The notes under the pieces: model-generated | What the model saw: the letters and a program-made list of their open reading frames with translations, nothing else | What the model was told of the DNA's origin: nothing | The model's database searches: none | Translations under genes and position numbers: made by a program | Source: Eilatimonas milleporae | Lineage (GTDB): Bacteria; Pseudomonadota; Alphaproteobacteria; Sphingomonadales; Kordiimonadaceae | NCBI RefSeq assembly: GCF_003688555.1 | Contig: NZ_REFR01000001.1 | Span: 28,936-92,935 of the forward strand | Length of the DNA: 64,000 nucleotides | Direction: 5' to 3' | In this document: piece by piece, positions 26,311-35,506 of the stretch | Numbering within the stretch: the first letter of the stretch is position 1 | How the letters are laid out: each line of letters opens with the position of its first letter

Positions 26311-28719
26311 ATGACCGTTCGCGAACAGTTTGAGACAATGGACTATGGCCCGGCACCCGAGGCCCGCGACAAGGCCGATGCGTGGCTGACGGACCGCGCG
26401 CGCCGTTTCGGTCTTTTCATCGGCGGTGCCTGGGTGCTGCCGGACGGCGCCGACACCCTGCCGTCCCATGCGCCCGCGACGGGGGAAAAGCTCGCCGACA
26501 TCACCATCGCGGACAAAGGGCAGGTCGACGCCGCCGTCGCCGCCGCGCGCGCGGCGCAAGGGACATGGGCAGCGCTCGGCGGGCACGGCCGGGCCCGCTA
26601 TCTTTATGCGCTGGCGCGGCTGGTCCAGAAGCATTCGCGTCTTCTGGCGGTGATCGAATCCCTCGACAACGGCAAGCCGATCCGCGAGAGCCGCGACATC
26701 GACATACCGCTCGCCGCGCGTCACTTCTATCATCACGCGGGCTGGGCGCAGCTGATGGATGAGGAATTTCCCGGCTTTGAACCGCTGGGGGTGGCGGGGC
26801 AGGTGATCCCGTGGAACTTTCCGCTGCTGATGCTGGCGTGGAAGGTGGCCCCGGCGCTTGCCGCCGGCAACACCGTGGTGCTGAAACCGGCGGAATTTAC
26901 TTCCCTCAGCGCGCTGAAGTTCGCCGAACTGGCCGAAGAGGCCGGCCTGCCACCCGGTGTCCTGAACATCGTCACCGGCGCGGGCGAGACGGGCGCGCAT
27001 GTGGTCGGGGCGGACGTGGACAAGGTCGCCTTCACCGGTTCGACCGAGGTGGGCAAGATCATTCGCCGTGCCATCGCGGGCACGGGTAAGAAGCTGACGC
27101 TGGAACTTGGCGGCAAGTCGCCGTTCATCGTCTTTGAGGACGCCGATATTGACGGTGCCATCGAAGGCTTGGTGGACGCCATCTGGTTCAATCAGGGGCA
27201 GGTGTGTTGCGCCGGGTCGCGCCTCCTTGTGCAGGAGGGCATTGCCGACCGTTTTTACACCAAGCTGAAACACCGCATGTCCATGCTGCGGGTGGGCGAC
27301 AGCCTCGACAAATGTGTCGATATCGGCGCGGTGGTCGACGCGGTACAGCGGGACCGTATCGCCAGTCTCGTCCAGCAGGGTGAGAACGAGGGCGCGACCG
27401 TGTGGCAGGCCCCGTGTGAACTGCCTGGCGACGGGATTTTCTACCCGCCGACGCTGGCCACCGATGTGGGCACGGACAATGTGCTGATCCGCGAGGAGGT
27501 GTTCGGCCCCGTCCTCGCCTCCATGACGTTCCGCACGCAGGCCGAAGCCGTGGCGCTTGCCAACAACACGCGGTACGGCCTCGCCGCGTCCGTCTGGTCG
27601 GAAAGCCTGTCCCGCGCACTCGAAGTGGCGCCCGCGTTGAAGGCCGGCGTCGTCTGGATCAATGGCACCAATATGTTCGATGCCGCGGTCGGCTTCGGCG
27701 GATACCGTGAATCCGGCTTTGGCCGCGAGGGCGGGCGCGAAGGCATGGCCGCCTATCTGCGGCCGGCGTTCGAGGCCCGGCTGAAACCGGTGAAATCCGT
27801 CGACATCCCGGCCCGCATCGAACCGCCCAGGGCGGTGACGGGCATGATCCCCGTGGACCGTACGGCCAAGCATTATATCGGCGGCAAACAGGCCCGGCCC
27901 GACGGCGGCAATTCAATGGTCGTCGCGGACGCGAAAGGCCGCTTTGCCGGTGTGGTGGGCGAAGGCAACCGCAAGGACATCCGCAACGCGGTCGAGGCCG
28001 CTTACAAGGCGCGCGGCTGGGCGGCCAGCACATCGCATCTGAAAGCGCAGATCCTCTATTACATCGCTGAAAATCTGGGCTACCGTTCGGATGAGTTCGA
28101 GGCGCGGCTGCGCACTCTGACGGGGGCCGACGCCGGTGCCGCCAAGGATGAGGTACAGGCGTCGATCGACCGTCTGTTCCGCGCGGCGGCGGTGGCCGAC
28201 AAGCACGAAGGCACGGTGCATGAGCCGCCCATGCGTGGTGTCGCCATCGCCATGAAGGAAGCTGTCGGCGTGCTCGGCATCGTCTGTCCGGAAGAGGCGC
28301 CGCTCCTGGCCTTTGTCACGCTCATGGGCCATGCCGTTGCCGCCGGCAACACCGCCATACTCTTGCCCAGTGAGCGTTACGGCCTGATCGCCACGGATTT
28401 TTACCAGCTTCTCGAAACCTCCGATGTGCCCGGCGGCGTGGTCAACATCGTGACCGGTCCGAAGCAGGCGCTGGCCATGGAACTGGCCAGACATCTGGGT
28501 GTGGACGGGCTGTGGTACTTTGGCGCCGAAACGGACGAGGCGGCGATTGAGACCGCCGCCACCGACAATATGAAACGCACATGGCTTGCCTGCGGCAAGG
28601 CCTATGACTGGGCGGACACGTCGCGCCTGTCCAGCCGCCTGCTGATGGATCGCGGAATCGAGATCAAGAATATCTGGGTGCCCTACGGCGACCGGAATGA
28701 GGGTGGCAAGTCCTACTGA
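26311..28719 (+). CDS. Tandem two-domain aldehyde dehydrogenase (ALDH16-like)
   Basis: An 802-residue protein made of two aldehyde dehydrogenase modules. The first (about 30-500) is complete: IPWNFPLLMLAWK near 166, Glu266 in ELGGKSPFI, the catalytic Cys299 in GQVCCAGSR, and EEVFGPVLASM. The second (about 525-800) has the Rossmann half (VLGIVCPEEAPLL; GNTAILLPSERYG) but no GQxC block, so it is probably structural. This architecture matches ALDH16-type proteins. Placed 27 nt after deoC, it most likely oxidises the acetaldehyde made by DeoC to acetate with NAD. That coupling is inferred from position. Confidence 0.9.
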   Translation: MTVREQFETMDYGPAPEARDKADAWLTDRARRFGLFIGGAWVLPDGADTLPSHAPATGEKLADITIADKGQVDAAVAAARAAQGTWAALGGHGRARYLYALARLVQKHSRLLAVIESLDNGKPIRESRDIDIPLAARHFYHHAGWAQLMDEEFPGFEPLGVAGQVIPWNFPLLMLAWKVAPALAAGNTVVLKPAEFTSLSALKFAELAEEAGLPPGVLNIVTGAGETGAHVVGADVDKVAFTGSTEVGKIIRRAIAGTGKKLTLELGGKSPFIVFEDADIDGAIEGLVDAIWFNQGQVCCAGSRLLVQEGIADRFYTKLKHRMSMLRVGDSLDKCVDIGAVVDAVQRDRIASLVQQGENEGATVWQAPCELPGDGIFYPPTLATDVGTDNVLIREEVFGPVLASMTFRTQAEAVALANNTRYGLAASVWSESLSRALEVAPALKAGVVWINGTNMFDAAVGFGGYRESGFGREGGREGMAAYLRPAFEARLKPVKSVDIPARIEPPRAVTGMIPVDRTAKHYIGGKQARPDGGNSMVVADAKGRFAGVVGEGNRKDIRNAVEAAYKARGWAASTSHLKAQILYYIAENLGYRSDEFEARLRTLTGADAGAAKDEVQASIDRLFRAAAVADKHEGTVHEPPMRGVAIAMKEAVGVLGIVCPEEAPLLAFVTLMGHAVAAGNTAILLPSERYGLIATDFYQLLETSDVPGGVVNIVTGPKQALAMELARHLGVDGLWYFGAETDEAAIETAATDNMKRTWLACGKAYDWADTSRLSSRLLMDRGIEIKNIWVPYGDRNEGGKSY

Positions 28720-28739
28720 TCGTGACAGGGCCGGCCTTG

Positions 28740-29309
28740 TCAGGCCGCTTGTGTCAGGTTGATGGTGCCGAACGGCGTGTCGCTCGGCAGGCCGTGCCCG
28801 ATATCCAGAAGCCAGAACCCCGATGTTTCGCCCAGCATCAGACTGTCCAGGCTGCGCGGTTCGCTCAGGAAAGGGGAATCGCCCGTTCCCTCCATCGTGA
28901 TAATGCCGATGATCCTGTTGATGGCGCCTGAATCGTCGCTCAACGGCAGATAAAGGCTCTGATAATAGCCGTGAATCTTGTCACTCGAGAAGGTGGCCCG
29001 GTCCGTCAGGGCGCCGCAGGGGTGGCCGGTGATTTTTTCGAACAGCATCCGATACCGGCTTCTGTCCGCGCCGTAGGTGTCAAAAAGGTTCAGGCCGGTC
29101 AGGGACGCGTTCTGGATGTCCTCGATGCCCGTGCCGGCAAGACGGATAGTGACTTCTTCCTCGGCTTTGAGGTCGGCAATGAAAATCCACGGCAGCAGTT
29201 TGACGATTTGCCGGGGTGCGATCGCATTATGATGGGGCAGGCCAAAGTCATGCCTCGGCAGGGACAGATAATAATTCAGAAACTGACGCTGGCGCGCACC
29301 CACGGGCAT
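28740..29309 (-). CDS. PAS_5-like sensory protein
   Basis: A 189-residue soluble protein of a single PAS-like fold, similar in layout to the PAS_5 family common in alphaproteobacteria: HHNAIAPRQIVKLLPWIFIADL near 25, then IRLAGTGIEDIQNASLTGLNLFDTY near 55 and YYQSLYLPLSD near 115. No output domain is attached. A second, diverged family member lies at 58539-59129. It converges on the aldehyde dehydrogenase gene. Its function is unknown. Confidence 0.7.
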   Translation of the reverse strand: MPVGARQRQFLNYYLSLPRHDFGLPHHNAIAPRQIVKLLPWIFIADLKAEEEVTIRLAGTGIEDIQNASLTGLNLFDTYGADRSRYRMLFEKITGHPCGALTDRATFSSDKIHGYYQSLYLPLSDDSGAINRIIGIITMEGTGDSPFLSEPRSLDSLMLGETSGFWLLDIGHGLPSDTPFGTINLTQAA

Positions 29310-29420
29310 AACTTCGCTCCAATAAAGACTGAACTCTTCGTGGAACTATAGAAAAATGCCGGGGATGCCCCCAAGAATACGCGACGCTTATCTTTCCCGC
29401 GCGCGCAGTCTGCAAATCTT

Positions 29421-30242
29421 TCAGCTAATGCGTGTCAGGAATCGTCTTAGAAGTTTTTCCAGATTTACTGATGCGAGTGCACCATACTCTATGGTTTCTT
29501 CATGGCTGAGCGCATTGCCCGTCATACCGGCGGCAAAATTGGTTATGGAACTGATTCCCACCACGCGCAGACCGCAGTGCCGCGCTGCCAGGCATTCCGG
29601 CACGGTGGACATGCCCACCGCATCCGCGCCCAGCGTCCGGAAGGCGTGAATCTCCGCCGGCGTTTCGAAATTCGGCCCCTTCGTCATCAGATATACGCCG
29701 TCATGCAGATCGATGTGCAGGGCATTGGCGGCCCGGCGCAATATGTCCGTCAGCTCCGGGTCCCAGGCGTTGGTCACATCCGGAAACCGGGGGCCGAAAC
29801 GATCGTCATTGGGGCCGGCCAGCGGACTGATTCCGGATAGGTTGATGTGGTCGGTAATGGCCATCAGACTGCCGGGACCGGCCTGTTCCTTCAGGCTGCC
29901 CGCGGCATTGGTCAGGATCAGCGTTTTGACGCCAAGCGCCCACAGAAGCCGCACACCGTGCACAAGTTTGTCGGGTGCATGGCCTTCATAGGCGTGGGCG
30001 CGGCCCTGCATGCAGATAACCGGATTACCGTCCAGCGTGCCGATCAGCATGCGCCCGGAATGTCCCTCGACCGTCGGTTTGGGGAAATGGGGCAGGTCCC
30101 CGTAGGAAAGAACGGTCGCATCCTGAACCGAATCCGCCAGACTGTTGAGGCCGCTGCCCAGGACCATGGCCGTTTCCGGTATCGGGCCGCCATGCTTCGC
30201 GCGCACATAGTCGGCGCAGGCCGTCACCTCGTCGTATGACAT
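29421..30242 (-). CDS. Purine nucleoside phosphorylase, trimeric type
   Basis: Phosphorolyses purine (deoxy)nucleosides to base plus (deoxy)ribose-1-phosphate. The 273-residue protein has the trimeric-family motifs: VLGSGLNSLAD near 27, phosphate-binding HSGRM near 60, QGRAHAYEGH near 79, the Glu in MTKGPNFETPAEIH and the Asn in GISSITNFAAG. That Glu/Asn pair is known in this family to favour 6-oxopurines (inosine, guanosine) over adenosine, which makes the exported adenosine deaminase upstream logical. It is the last gene of upp-hpt-pnp; the spacing from hpt is 52 nt. GGGGGAG precedes the ATG at 30242. Confidence 0.93.
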   Translation of the reverse strand: MSYDEVTACADYVRAKHGGPIPETAMVLGSGLNSLADSVQDATVLSYGDLPHFPKPTVEGHSGRMLIGTLDGNPVICMQGRAHAYEGHAPDKLVHGVRLLWALGVKTLILTNAAGSLKEQAGPGSLMAITDHINLSGISPLAGPNDDRFGPRFPDVTNAWDPELTDILRRAANALHIDLHDGVYLMTKGPNFETPAEIHAFRTLGADAVGMSTVPECLAARHCGLRVVGISSITNFAAGMTGNALSHEETIEYGALASVNLEKLLRRFLTRIS

Positions 30243-30294
30243 TGTCGCTCTACTCCCCCAAAAGCCCTTAAAAAGGATCGCGTCGGTATCGTCT

Positions 30295-30849
30295 TCAGAC
30301 GGCGATGTCCGGCAGCTCCAGACCCTTTTGGGTCCGGATTTCCTCTTTGCTCAGACCGCTCAGTTCATGCGGAAAGACCAGCCAGTCGTCCGTCTCATGG
30401 CAATAATAATCCGGTTTCAGGTCAGTTACGTTGCGGACCGGTTTGTAAAAGACCGTCGCGATCTTGATCACTTCCGGTGTGTTGCGGCGACATTTTTCCC
30501 GCAGGCGGTTGATGATGGCATCGATCGAGCGGCCGGAATCAAACACATCGTCCACGATCAGCAGGCTGTCTTCGGCATTTATGGTGCTGATGATATATTC
30601 CAGACCGTGGACCTTGACTTCCTTCTGCTGCTGCATGCCGACATAGCTGGATGTCCGGATCGCGATATGATCGGTTTTGACCCCGTAATAATCCAGGATT
30701 TCCTGAACGGCGATGCCGGTCGGCGTGCCGCCGCGCCAGACACCGACGATGAACTTGGGCCGAAATCCGCTTTCAAGGACCTTCAGGCCCAGCCGGAAGG
30801 AATCCGTCAGCAGATCCTGCGCGGTCACATAGGTCTTCACGATATCCAT
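30295..30849 (-). CDS. Purine phosphoribosyltransferase (hypoxanthine-guanine/xanthine type)
   Basis: A 184-residue type I phosphoribosyltransferase that would convert hypoxanthine, guanine or xanthine plus PRPP to the nucleotide. The PRPP motif is LLIVDDVFDSGRSIDAI near 97-113, and VGVWRGGTPTGIAVQE near 35-50 is the first PRPP loop. The ATG at 30849 gives MDIVKTYVTAQ, four bases after the upp stop; a longer frame from 30891 would overlap upp. It lies between upp and pnp, so PNP would feed bases directly to this enzyme. Base specificity is not certain from sequence. Confidence 0.88.
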   Translation of the reverse strand: MDIVKTYVTAQDLLTDSFRLGLKVLESGFRPKFIVGVWRGGTPTGIAVQEILDYYGVKTDHIAIRTSSYVGMQQQKEVKVHGLEYIISTINAEDSLLIVDDVFDSGRSIDAIINRLREKCRRNTPEVIKIATVFYKPVRNVTDLKPDYYCHETDDWLVFPHELSGLSKEEIRTQKGLELPDIAV

Positions 30850-30853
30850 GGGG

Positions 30854-31492
30854 TCAAGCCTTCTTGGTGCCGAACAGTCGGTCCCCCGCATCGCCCAGCC
30901 CCGGTACGATATATCCGTGGTCGTCCAGGCTGTAATCGATGGCGGCCGTGACCACCGGTACGTCCGGGTGGGCCTTGGTAAAGGTCTCCACGCCTGCGGG
31001 CGCCGCCAGCAGACATACGAATTTCAGGTCCCTGGCACCGGCCTTCTTGATCTCGTCGATCGCGTATGCGGCGGAATTTCCGGTCGCCAGCATCGGGTCC
31101 AGAACGATCGTGCGGCGCTGGTCAAGATTGCCGGGTGTTTTGAAATAGTATTTTTCCGGTTTCAGGGTGATCTCATTGCGTGACAGGCCGATCTGACCGA
31201 CTCGCGCCGACGGCGCCAGCTCCAGCATGGGTGCCAGCAGACCGTCGCCGGCCCGCAATACCGAAATGAAGGCCAGCTTCTTGCCGTAGATAACCGGTGC
31301 TTCCATGGTACTGACCGGTGTTTCGATCGGCACGCGACCCAATGGCAGGTCCGACATGGCCTCATACCCCAGAAACAGGCCGATTTCCCAGAGCAGCTTG
31401 CGGAATTCCGCGGTGCTGGCCTGTTTGCGGCGCAACAGCGTCAATTTGTGCTGTACCAGTGGATGCTCCACAACAGTGATGTTTCCGCTCAT
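30854..31492 (-). CDS. upp: Uracil phosphoribosyltransferase
   Basis: Makes UMP from uracil and PRPP. The 212-residue protein shows [15 protein letters not shown] near 8, [13 protein letters not shown] near 79, the PRPP motif [16 protein letters not shown] near 127-142 and the uracil-binding C-terminus [23 protein letters not shown]. The ATG at 31492 follows a GGGGAG ribosome site; a GTG at 31498 is possible. It heads a minus-strand salvage operon upp-hpt-pnp that diverges from the nucleoside uptake operon, with the RutR-type site between them. Confidence 0.96.
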   Translation of the reverse strand: MSGNITVVEHPLVQHKLTLLRRKQASTAEFRKLLWEIGLFLGYEAMSDLPLGRVPIETPVSTMEAPVIYGKKLAFISVLRAGDGLLAPMLELAPSARVGQIGLSRNEITLKPEKYYFKTPGNLDQRRTIVLDPMLATGNSAAYAIDEIKKAGARDLKFVCLLAAPAGVETFTKAHPDVPVVTAAIDYSLDDHGYIVPGLGDAGDRLFGTKKA

Positions 31493-31657
31493 GGGCACGT
31501 CTCCCCCTGTCCTGCGGTGTAATATCTTATGGCTCTTATGGGCTGTCCTACACGCGATTTCCGTCAGCCAAAGGTTTGAATAAGCGGTGACCCGGCCTTT
31601 GTCGACCCGTTGCCGTCGTGCTTTAGCGCAGCTTGCCGATATGCTAAAGAAAAATGA

Positions 31658-31673
31658 TTGACCAAAGGGTCAG
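31658..31673. promoter_or_regulatory. RutR-type operator between upp and the nucleoside transport operon
   Basis: TTGACCAAAGGGTCAG matches the RutR consensus at 12 of 14 defined positions. It lies 71 nt upstream of the BMP protein ATG (31744) and 166 nt upstream of the upp ATG (31492), within a 251-nt divergent gap. The short distance favours the transporter operon as target, but both directions could be affected. Confidence 0.8.
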
Positions 31674-31743
31674 GTTTTGTTTGGCTGATCTCTTGTTTTC
31701 GGGGCTTTTTTCTGCTTTATCGCGCGGTGATCGGAAGGGGCTG

Positions 31744-32748
31744 ATGACGGCACGATTTTGTATTTGCATCTGTATGCTGCTGATGGCGGCCGGTTTGTCC
31801 GGCGGCATTGCCTCCGCGCGCGATTTTCAGCCCGTGCTTCTGTACGATATCGGCGGCAAGTTCGACAGCAGCTTCAACGAGGCGGCCTTCCGGGGCGCCG
31901 ACGCCTTCCGGGCCGAGACGGGCATTGCCTACCGCGAGTTCGAACCGACCAGTGAAACCCAGTATGAGCAGGCGCTGAAACGGTTTGCCCGGCGCAAGGC
32001 GGATTTGATCGTCTCCGTCGGCGTCGGCTATGCGGTCGCCATCCGCAATGTCGCCCACCAGTTTCCCGATGTGCGCTTTACCGTGCTGGATGCGGTGATC
32101 GATCTGCCCAATGTGCAATCCATCACCTTCCGCGAAAATGAGGGATCTTTCCTTGTCGGTGTGATCGCCGGCCTGAAAAGTCAGACCGGCAGGATAGGGT
32201 TCATGGGGGGCATGGATATTCCGCTGATCCGCCGGTTCGGACGCGGCTTTGCCGAAGGGGCGCGCTATGTCCGTCCGGATATCGATATGGTTGAAAACTA
32301 TATCGGCACCACACCGGTGGCCTGGAATGACCCCATCCGGGCGGCGGAACTGGCATTGGCGCAGTACACGCGCGGGGTCGACATCATTTTCGCCGCCGCC
32401 GGACCGTCGGGTCTCGGCGTCATTCAGGCGGCGCGCGACAGCGGGCGTTTTGCCATCGGCGTGGACAGCAATCAGAATGGCGTCGCGCCGGGCCATGTGC
32501 TCACCTCCATGATGAAGCGCGTGGATCTGGCCGTGTATGACGCCATGACAGAGGCGCACAGCGATCAGTGGACGGCGGGGCATGAAATCCGCGGCTTGAG
32601 GGAAGAGGGTGTCGGCTATGCCCTGGACGAGCATAACGCCGCCCTCATTCCCGAGGCGATGCGCAGACGTGTGGAGGATATCCGCGCGCGAATCATCAGC
32701 GGCGATATCATCGTCGGTGATACGGCCGGTGCCAATGTCAGCCATTAG
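31744..32748 (+). CDS. BMP-family nucleoside-binding protein of ABC transporter
   Basis: A 334-residue periplasmic solute-binding protein with a signal peptide (hydrophobic 8-22, SGGIASARD). Family marks: VLLYDIGGKFDSSFNEAAFRG near 31, VGVGYAVAI near 97, FREN-EGSFLVGVIAG near 135, GFMGGMDIP near 157 and IGVDSNQNGVAPGHVLTSMMKR near 236. It is the basic membrane protein (PnrA/NupN-like) family, which binds purine nucleosides in known members. The ATG at 31744 is chosen because the longer frame would start at the RutR operator. It is first in bmp-nupA-nupB-nupC-cdd-deoA-deoB. Confidence 0.92.
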   Translation: MTARFCICICMLLMAAGLSGGIASARDFQPVLLYDIGGKFDSSFNEAAFRGADAFRAETGIAYREFEPTSETQYEQALKRFARRKADLIVSVGVGYAVAIRNVAHQFPDVRFTVLDAVIDLPNVQSITFRENEGSFLVGVIAGLKSQTGRIGFMGGMDIPLIRRFGRGFAEGARYVRPDIDMVENYIGTTPVAWNDPIRAAELALAQYTRGVDIIFAAAGPSGLGVIQAARDSGRFAIGVDSNQNGVAPGHVLTSMMKRVDLAVYDAMTEAHSDQWTAGHEIRGLREEGVGYALDEHNAALIPEAMRRRVEDIRARIISGDIIVGDTAGANVSH

Positions 32749-32786
32749 AGCACTCCGTCGCGAACCGCGGAAAAAGTGGGGTTCCC

Positions 32787-34376
32787 ATGCACCGGTCCGA
32801 TAGCCCCGGCGGCACTGCGGTGCCTGTTGCCCCCGATGCGACATCTGACGTCGCCATTGAAGCCAAATCGCTGAGCAAACGGTTCGGCGATGTGCAGGCC
32901 AATGACGCCGTTTCACTGTCCGTGCAAGGCGGTACCGTGCACGGCATTGTCGGGGAAAACGGCGCCGGCAAGTCGACGCTGCTGAAGATGCTGTTCGGCT
33001 TTTACCGTCCCGACGGCGGCACCCTGTCCGTTCGCGGGCGGCCGGTCACCTTCCACAGCCCCGCCGATGCCATGGCTGTGGGCGTCGGCATGGTCCACCA
33101 GCATTTCATGCTGGTCGAACCCTTCACCGTTCTGGAGAATATCATTCTGGGTGTTGAGGGCGGGCGCCGTCTCGACCGCGCCATGGCCGCCGCGCGGGAA
33201 AATCTGCACGCTCTTGAACAGCGCTTCGGGTTTGACATTCCTCTTGATGTTCCCGTTGCCGGCCTGCCCGTCGGGGTCCGCCAGCGCGCAGAAATCCTCA
33301 AGGCCCTGTACCGGGGCGCGGACATTCTGATCCTGGACGAGCCGACGGCCGTGCTCACGCCTCAGGAAAGCGATCAGCTGTTCGCCCTGATCCGCGAATT
33401 GAAGGGACAGGGCAAGACCGTTCTGTTCGTCACCCACAAGCTGGACGAGATCATGGCCGTGACCGACCGGGTGACGGTCATGCGGGCCGGACGCGTGGTC
33501 GCCGATCTGGAGACAGTCGCCACTTCCGCCGATGCCCTTGCCGAAGCCATGGTGGGCACGCGGGTGACGCGTGCCGTCGTCGCCGACGAGACCCATGGCG
33601 GGGCCGTCCGCCTCAGCCTTGAAAATGTTTCCTGTGCAAGCGGCTCGGCGCGGGGCTTGCACGATGTGTCCTTCGACCTGCACGATCACGAGGTCCTCGG
33701 CATCGCCGGTGTTGCCGGTAACGGGCAGACCGAATTGCTGGAGGTGATCACCGGCCTGCGCGCGGTCGATCAGGGCCGCGTCCTGTTTTCCGACGTCGAG
33801 ATCGCGGGGCCGTCCGGTGGTACGGACCCTGTTGCCCTCAGACGGATGGGCATGGCCCATGTACCCGAGGACCGTCTGAAGACCGGCGTGGTGGAAAGCA
33901 TGACGGCGCGGGAAAATATCATCCTCGGCTATCAGCGGGAGGAGGATGTCAGCGCCGGTGGCACGCTCCTGAAGCGCGGCGATATTGCCGCCATGGCCGA
34001 TCGTATGTTCGCGGCACAGGATGTGCGGCCGCGCAATCCCGGCCTGCCGATCGGCGCTTTTTCCGGCGGCAATCAGCAGAAAATCGTCATCGCCCGCGAG
34101 CTGGCGCGTCAACCGGCGCTGCTGGTGATCGGACAGCCGACGCGCGGCGTCGACATCGGCGCGGTGACCCGCATTCACGACCAGATCATCGCGCTCAGAA
34201 ATGCCGGCAGGGCGGTGCTGGTCGTCTCGGCCGACCTGGACGAGCTGATCGCCATATCCGACCGCATCGCCGTCATGGCCGAAGGGCGGATCACCGGCAT
34301 CCTGCCCGTGAACAGGGCGGAAGAAAAGACACTCGGCCTGATGATGGCCGGCCGGTCCATGGAGACCGCGTTATGA
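32787..34376 (+). CDS. Nucleoside ABC transporter, ATP-binding protein
   Basis: A 529-residue tandem ATPase of the NupA/YufO type. Domain 1: Walker A GENGAGKST near 57, Walker B ILILDEPTAVL near 177. Domain 2: a degenerate P-loop GVAGNGQTELLE near 311, signature FSGGNQQKIVIARELARQ near 428, and LLVIGQPTRGVDIGA. The loss of the canonical second Walker A is normal for the sugar/nucleoside subclass. It follows the binding protein by 38 nt and overlaps the permease start (ATGA). It powers import of nucleosides through the inner membrane. Confidence 0.93.
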   Translation: MHRSDSPGGTAVPVAPDATSDVAIEAKSLSKRFGDVQANDAVSLSVQGGTVHGIVGENGAGKSTLLKMLFGFYRPDGGTLSVRGRPVTFHSPADAMAVGVGMVHQHFMLVEPFTVLENIILGVEGGRRLDRAMAAARENLHALEQRFGFDIPLDVPVAGLPVGVRQRAEILKALYRGADILILDEPTAVLTPQESDQLFALIRELKGQGKTVLFVTHKLDEIMAVTDRVTVMRAGRVVADLETVATSADALAEAMVGTRVTRAVVADETHGGAVRLSLENVSCASGSARGLHDVSFDLHDHEVLGIAGVAGNGQTELLEVITGLRAVDQGRVLFSDVEIAGPSGGTDPVALRRMGMAHVPEDRLKTGVVESMTARENIILGYQREEDVSAGGTLLKRGDIAAMADRMFAAQDVRPRNPGLPIGAFSGGNQQKIVIARELARQPALLVIGQPTRGVDIGAVTRIHDQIIALRNAGRAVLVVSADLDELIAISDRIAVMAEGRITGILPVNRAEEKTLGLMMAGRSMETAL

Positions 34377-35506
34377 TCGCCCGACGCAGACTGCCCTTCG
34401 TGCTGGAAGTCGTGGTGCTGCCGGGGCTCAACCTGCTGGCGGCATTCCTGGTGTCCGGCCTCTTCGTCTGGGCCCTGGGCGAGGACCCGTTCGAGGCGCT
34501 CGGCCTGCTGGTCTACGGCGCCTTCGGCTTTCAGGAGGCGATCGGTTACAGCCTCTATTACGCCACCAATTTCATTTTCACCGGGCTCGCGGTGTCGATT
34601 GCCTATCACGGCGGTCTCTTTAACATCGGCGGCGAGGGACAGGCCATGCTGGGCGGTCTCGGTCTGACGCTGGCGGCCTTTCTGTTCGGCGGGGTGTCGC
34701 CGTTTCTCGCGATTGTGATGGCGGTTCTGTTCTCGGCGCTGTTCGGGGCGGCCTGGGCGGCGGTGCCGGCCTATCTCCAGGCGCGTCGGGGCAGCCATAT
34801 CGTCATCACCACCATCATGTTCAACTTCATCGCCGCGTCCCTGCTCGCCTATCTGCTGGTCGGTCCCCTGCAGCGCCCTGGCGGTCAGATGCCGGAAAGC
34901 GCCGATTTTCCCGAAGGCGTGCATCTGGCCCATGTGCATGACCTGCTGGCCCGTCTGGGCATCGCCTTTGAAAGCAGCCCCCTCAATGTTTCGATCCTGA
35001 TCGCGCTGGCCTGCGCGGTGGCCGTGTGGTTCCTCCTGTGGCGCACGCGGTTCGGCTATGAGCTGCGCGTGGTCGGGCAAAACCCCGATGCCGCCCGCTA
35101 TGCCGGGATCGCGGTGGACCGCATGACCATTCTGGTCATGCTGATCGCCGGCGGTCTCGCCGGTATGATGGGGCTCAACGAACTGCTGGGCGAACAGCTG
35201 CGGCTGCTTGGCAATTTCACCCTGGGCTACGGCTTTGTCGGCATTGCCGTCGCCTTCATGGGGCGCAATCACCCGGTGGGTATCGTACTGGCGGCGCTGT
35301 TGTTCGGCGCGCTCTATCAGGGCGGGGCGGAACTGGCTTTCGAAATGTCCGAGGTCACCCGCGATCTGGTGGTGCTGATCCAGGGGGTGGTCATCCTGTT
35401 CGCCGGTGCCATGGAACATCTGTTCCGCGATCCGGTAGCGGCGGCCTACCGGCGCTGGACCAGCGGCCGTGTACAAAGCCGTGTACAAAGTCGGGGGGCG
35501 GCCTGA
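34373..35506 (+). CDS. Nucleoside ABC transporter permease 1
   Basis: A 377-residue permease of the BPD_transp_2 family (NupB/YufP-like) with about eight to nine hydrophobic segments. Conserved stretches: NIGGEGQAMLGGLGL near 83 and RVVGQNPDAARYAGI near 231, the latter the ATPase-coupling loop. The ATG at 34373 overlaps the ATPase stop by four bases, and its own stop overlaps the next ATG. The extreme C-terminus contains a duplicated 12-nt unit (RVQSRVQSR). Confidence 0.92.
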   Translation: MIARRRLPFVLEVVVLPGLNLLAAFLVSGLFVWALGEDPFEALGLLVYGAFGFQEAIGYSLYYATNFIFTGLAVSIAYHGGLFNIGGEGQAMLGGLGLTLAAFLFGGVSPFLAIVMAVLFSALFGAAWAAVPAYLQARRGSHIVITTIMFNFIAASLLAYLLVGPLQRPGGQMPESADFPEGVHLAHVHDLLARLGIAFESSPLNVSILIALACAVAVWFLLWRTRFGYELRVVGQNPDAARYAGIAVDRMTILVMLIAGGLAGMMGLNELLGEQLRLLGNFTLGYGFVGIAVAFMGRNHPVGIVLAALLFGALYQGGAELAFEMSEVTRDLVVLIQGVVILFAGAMEHLFRDPVAAAYRRWTSGRVQSRVQSRGAA

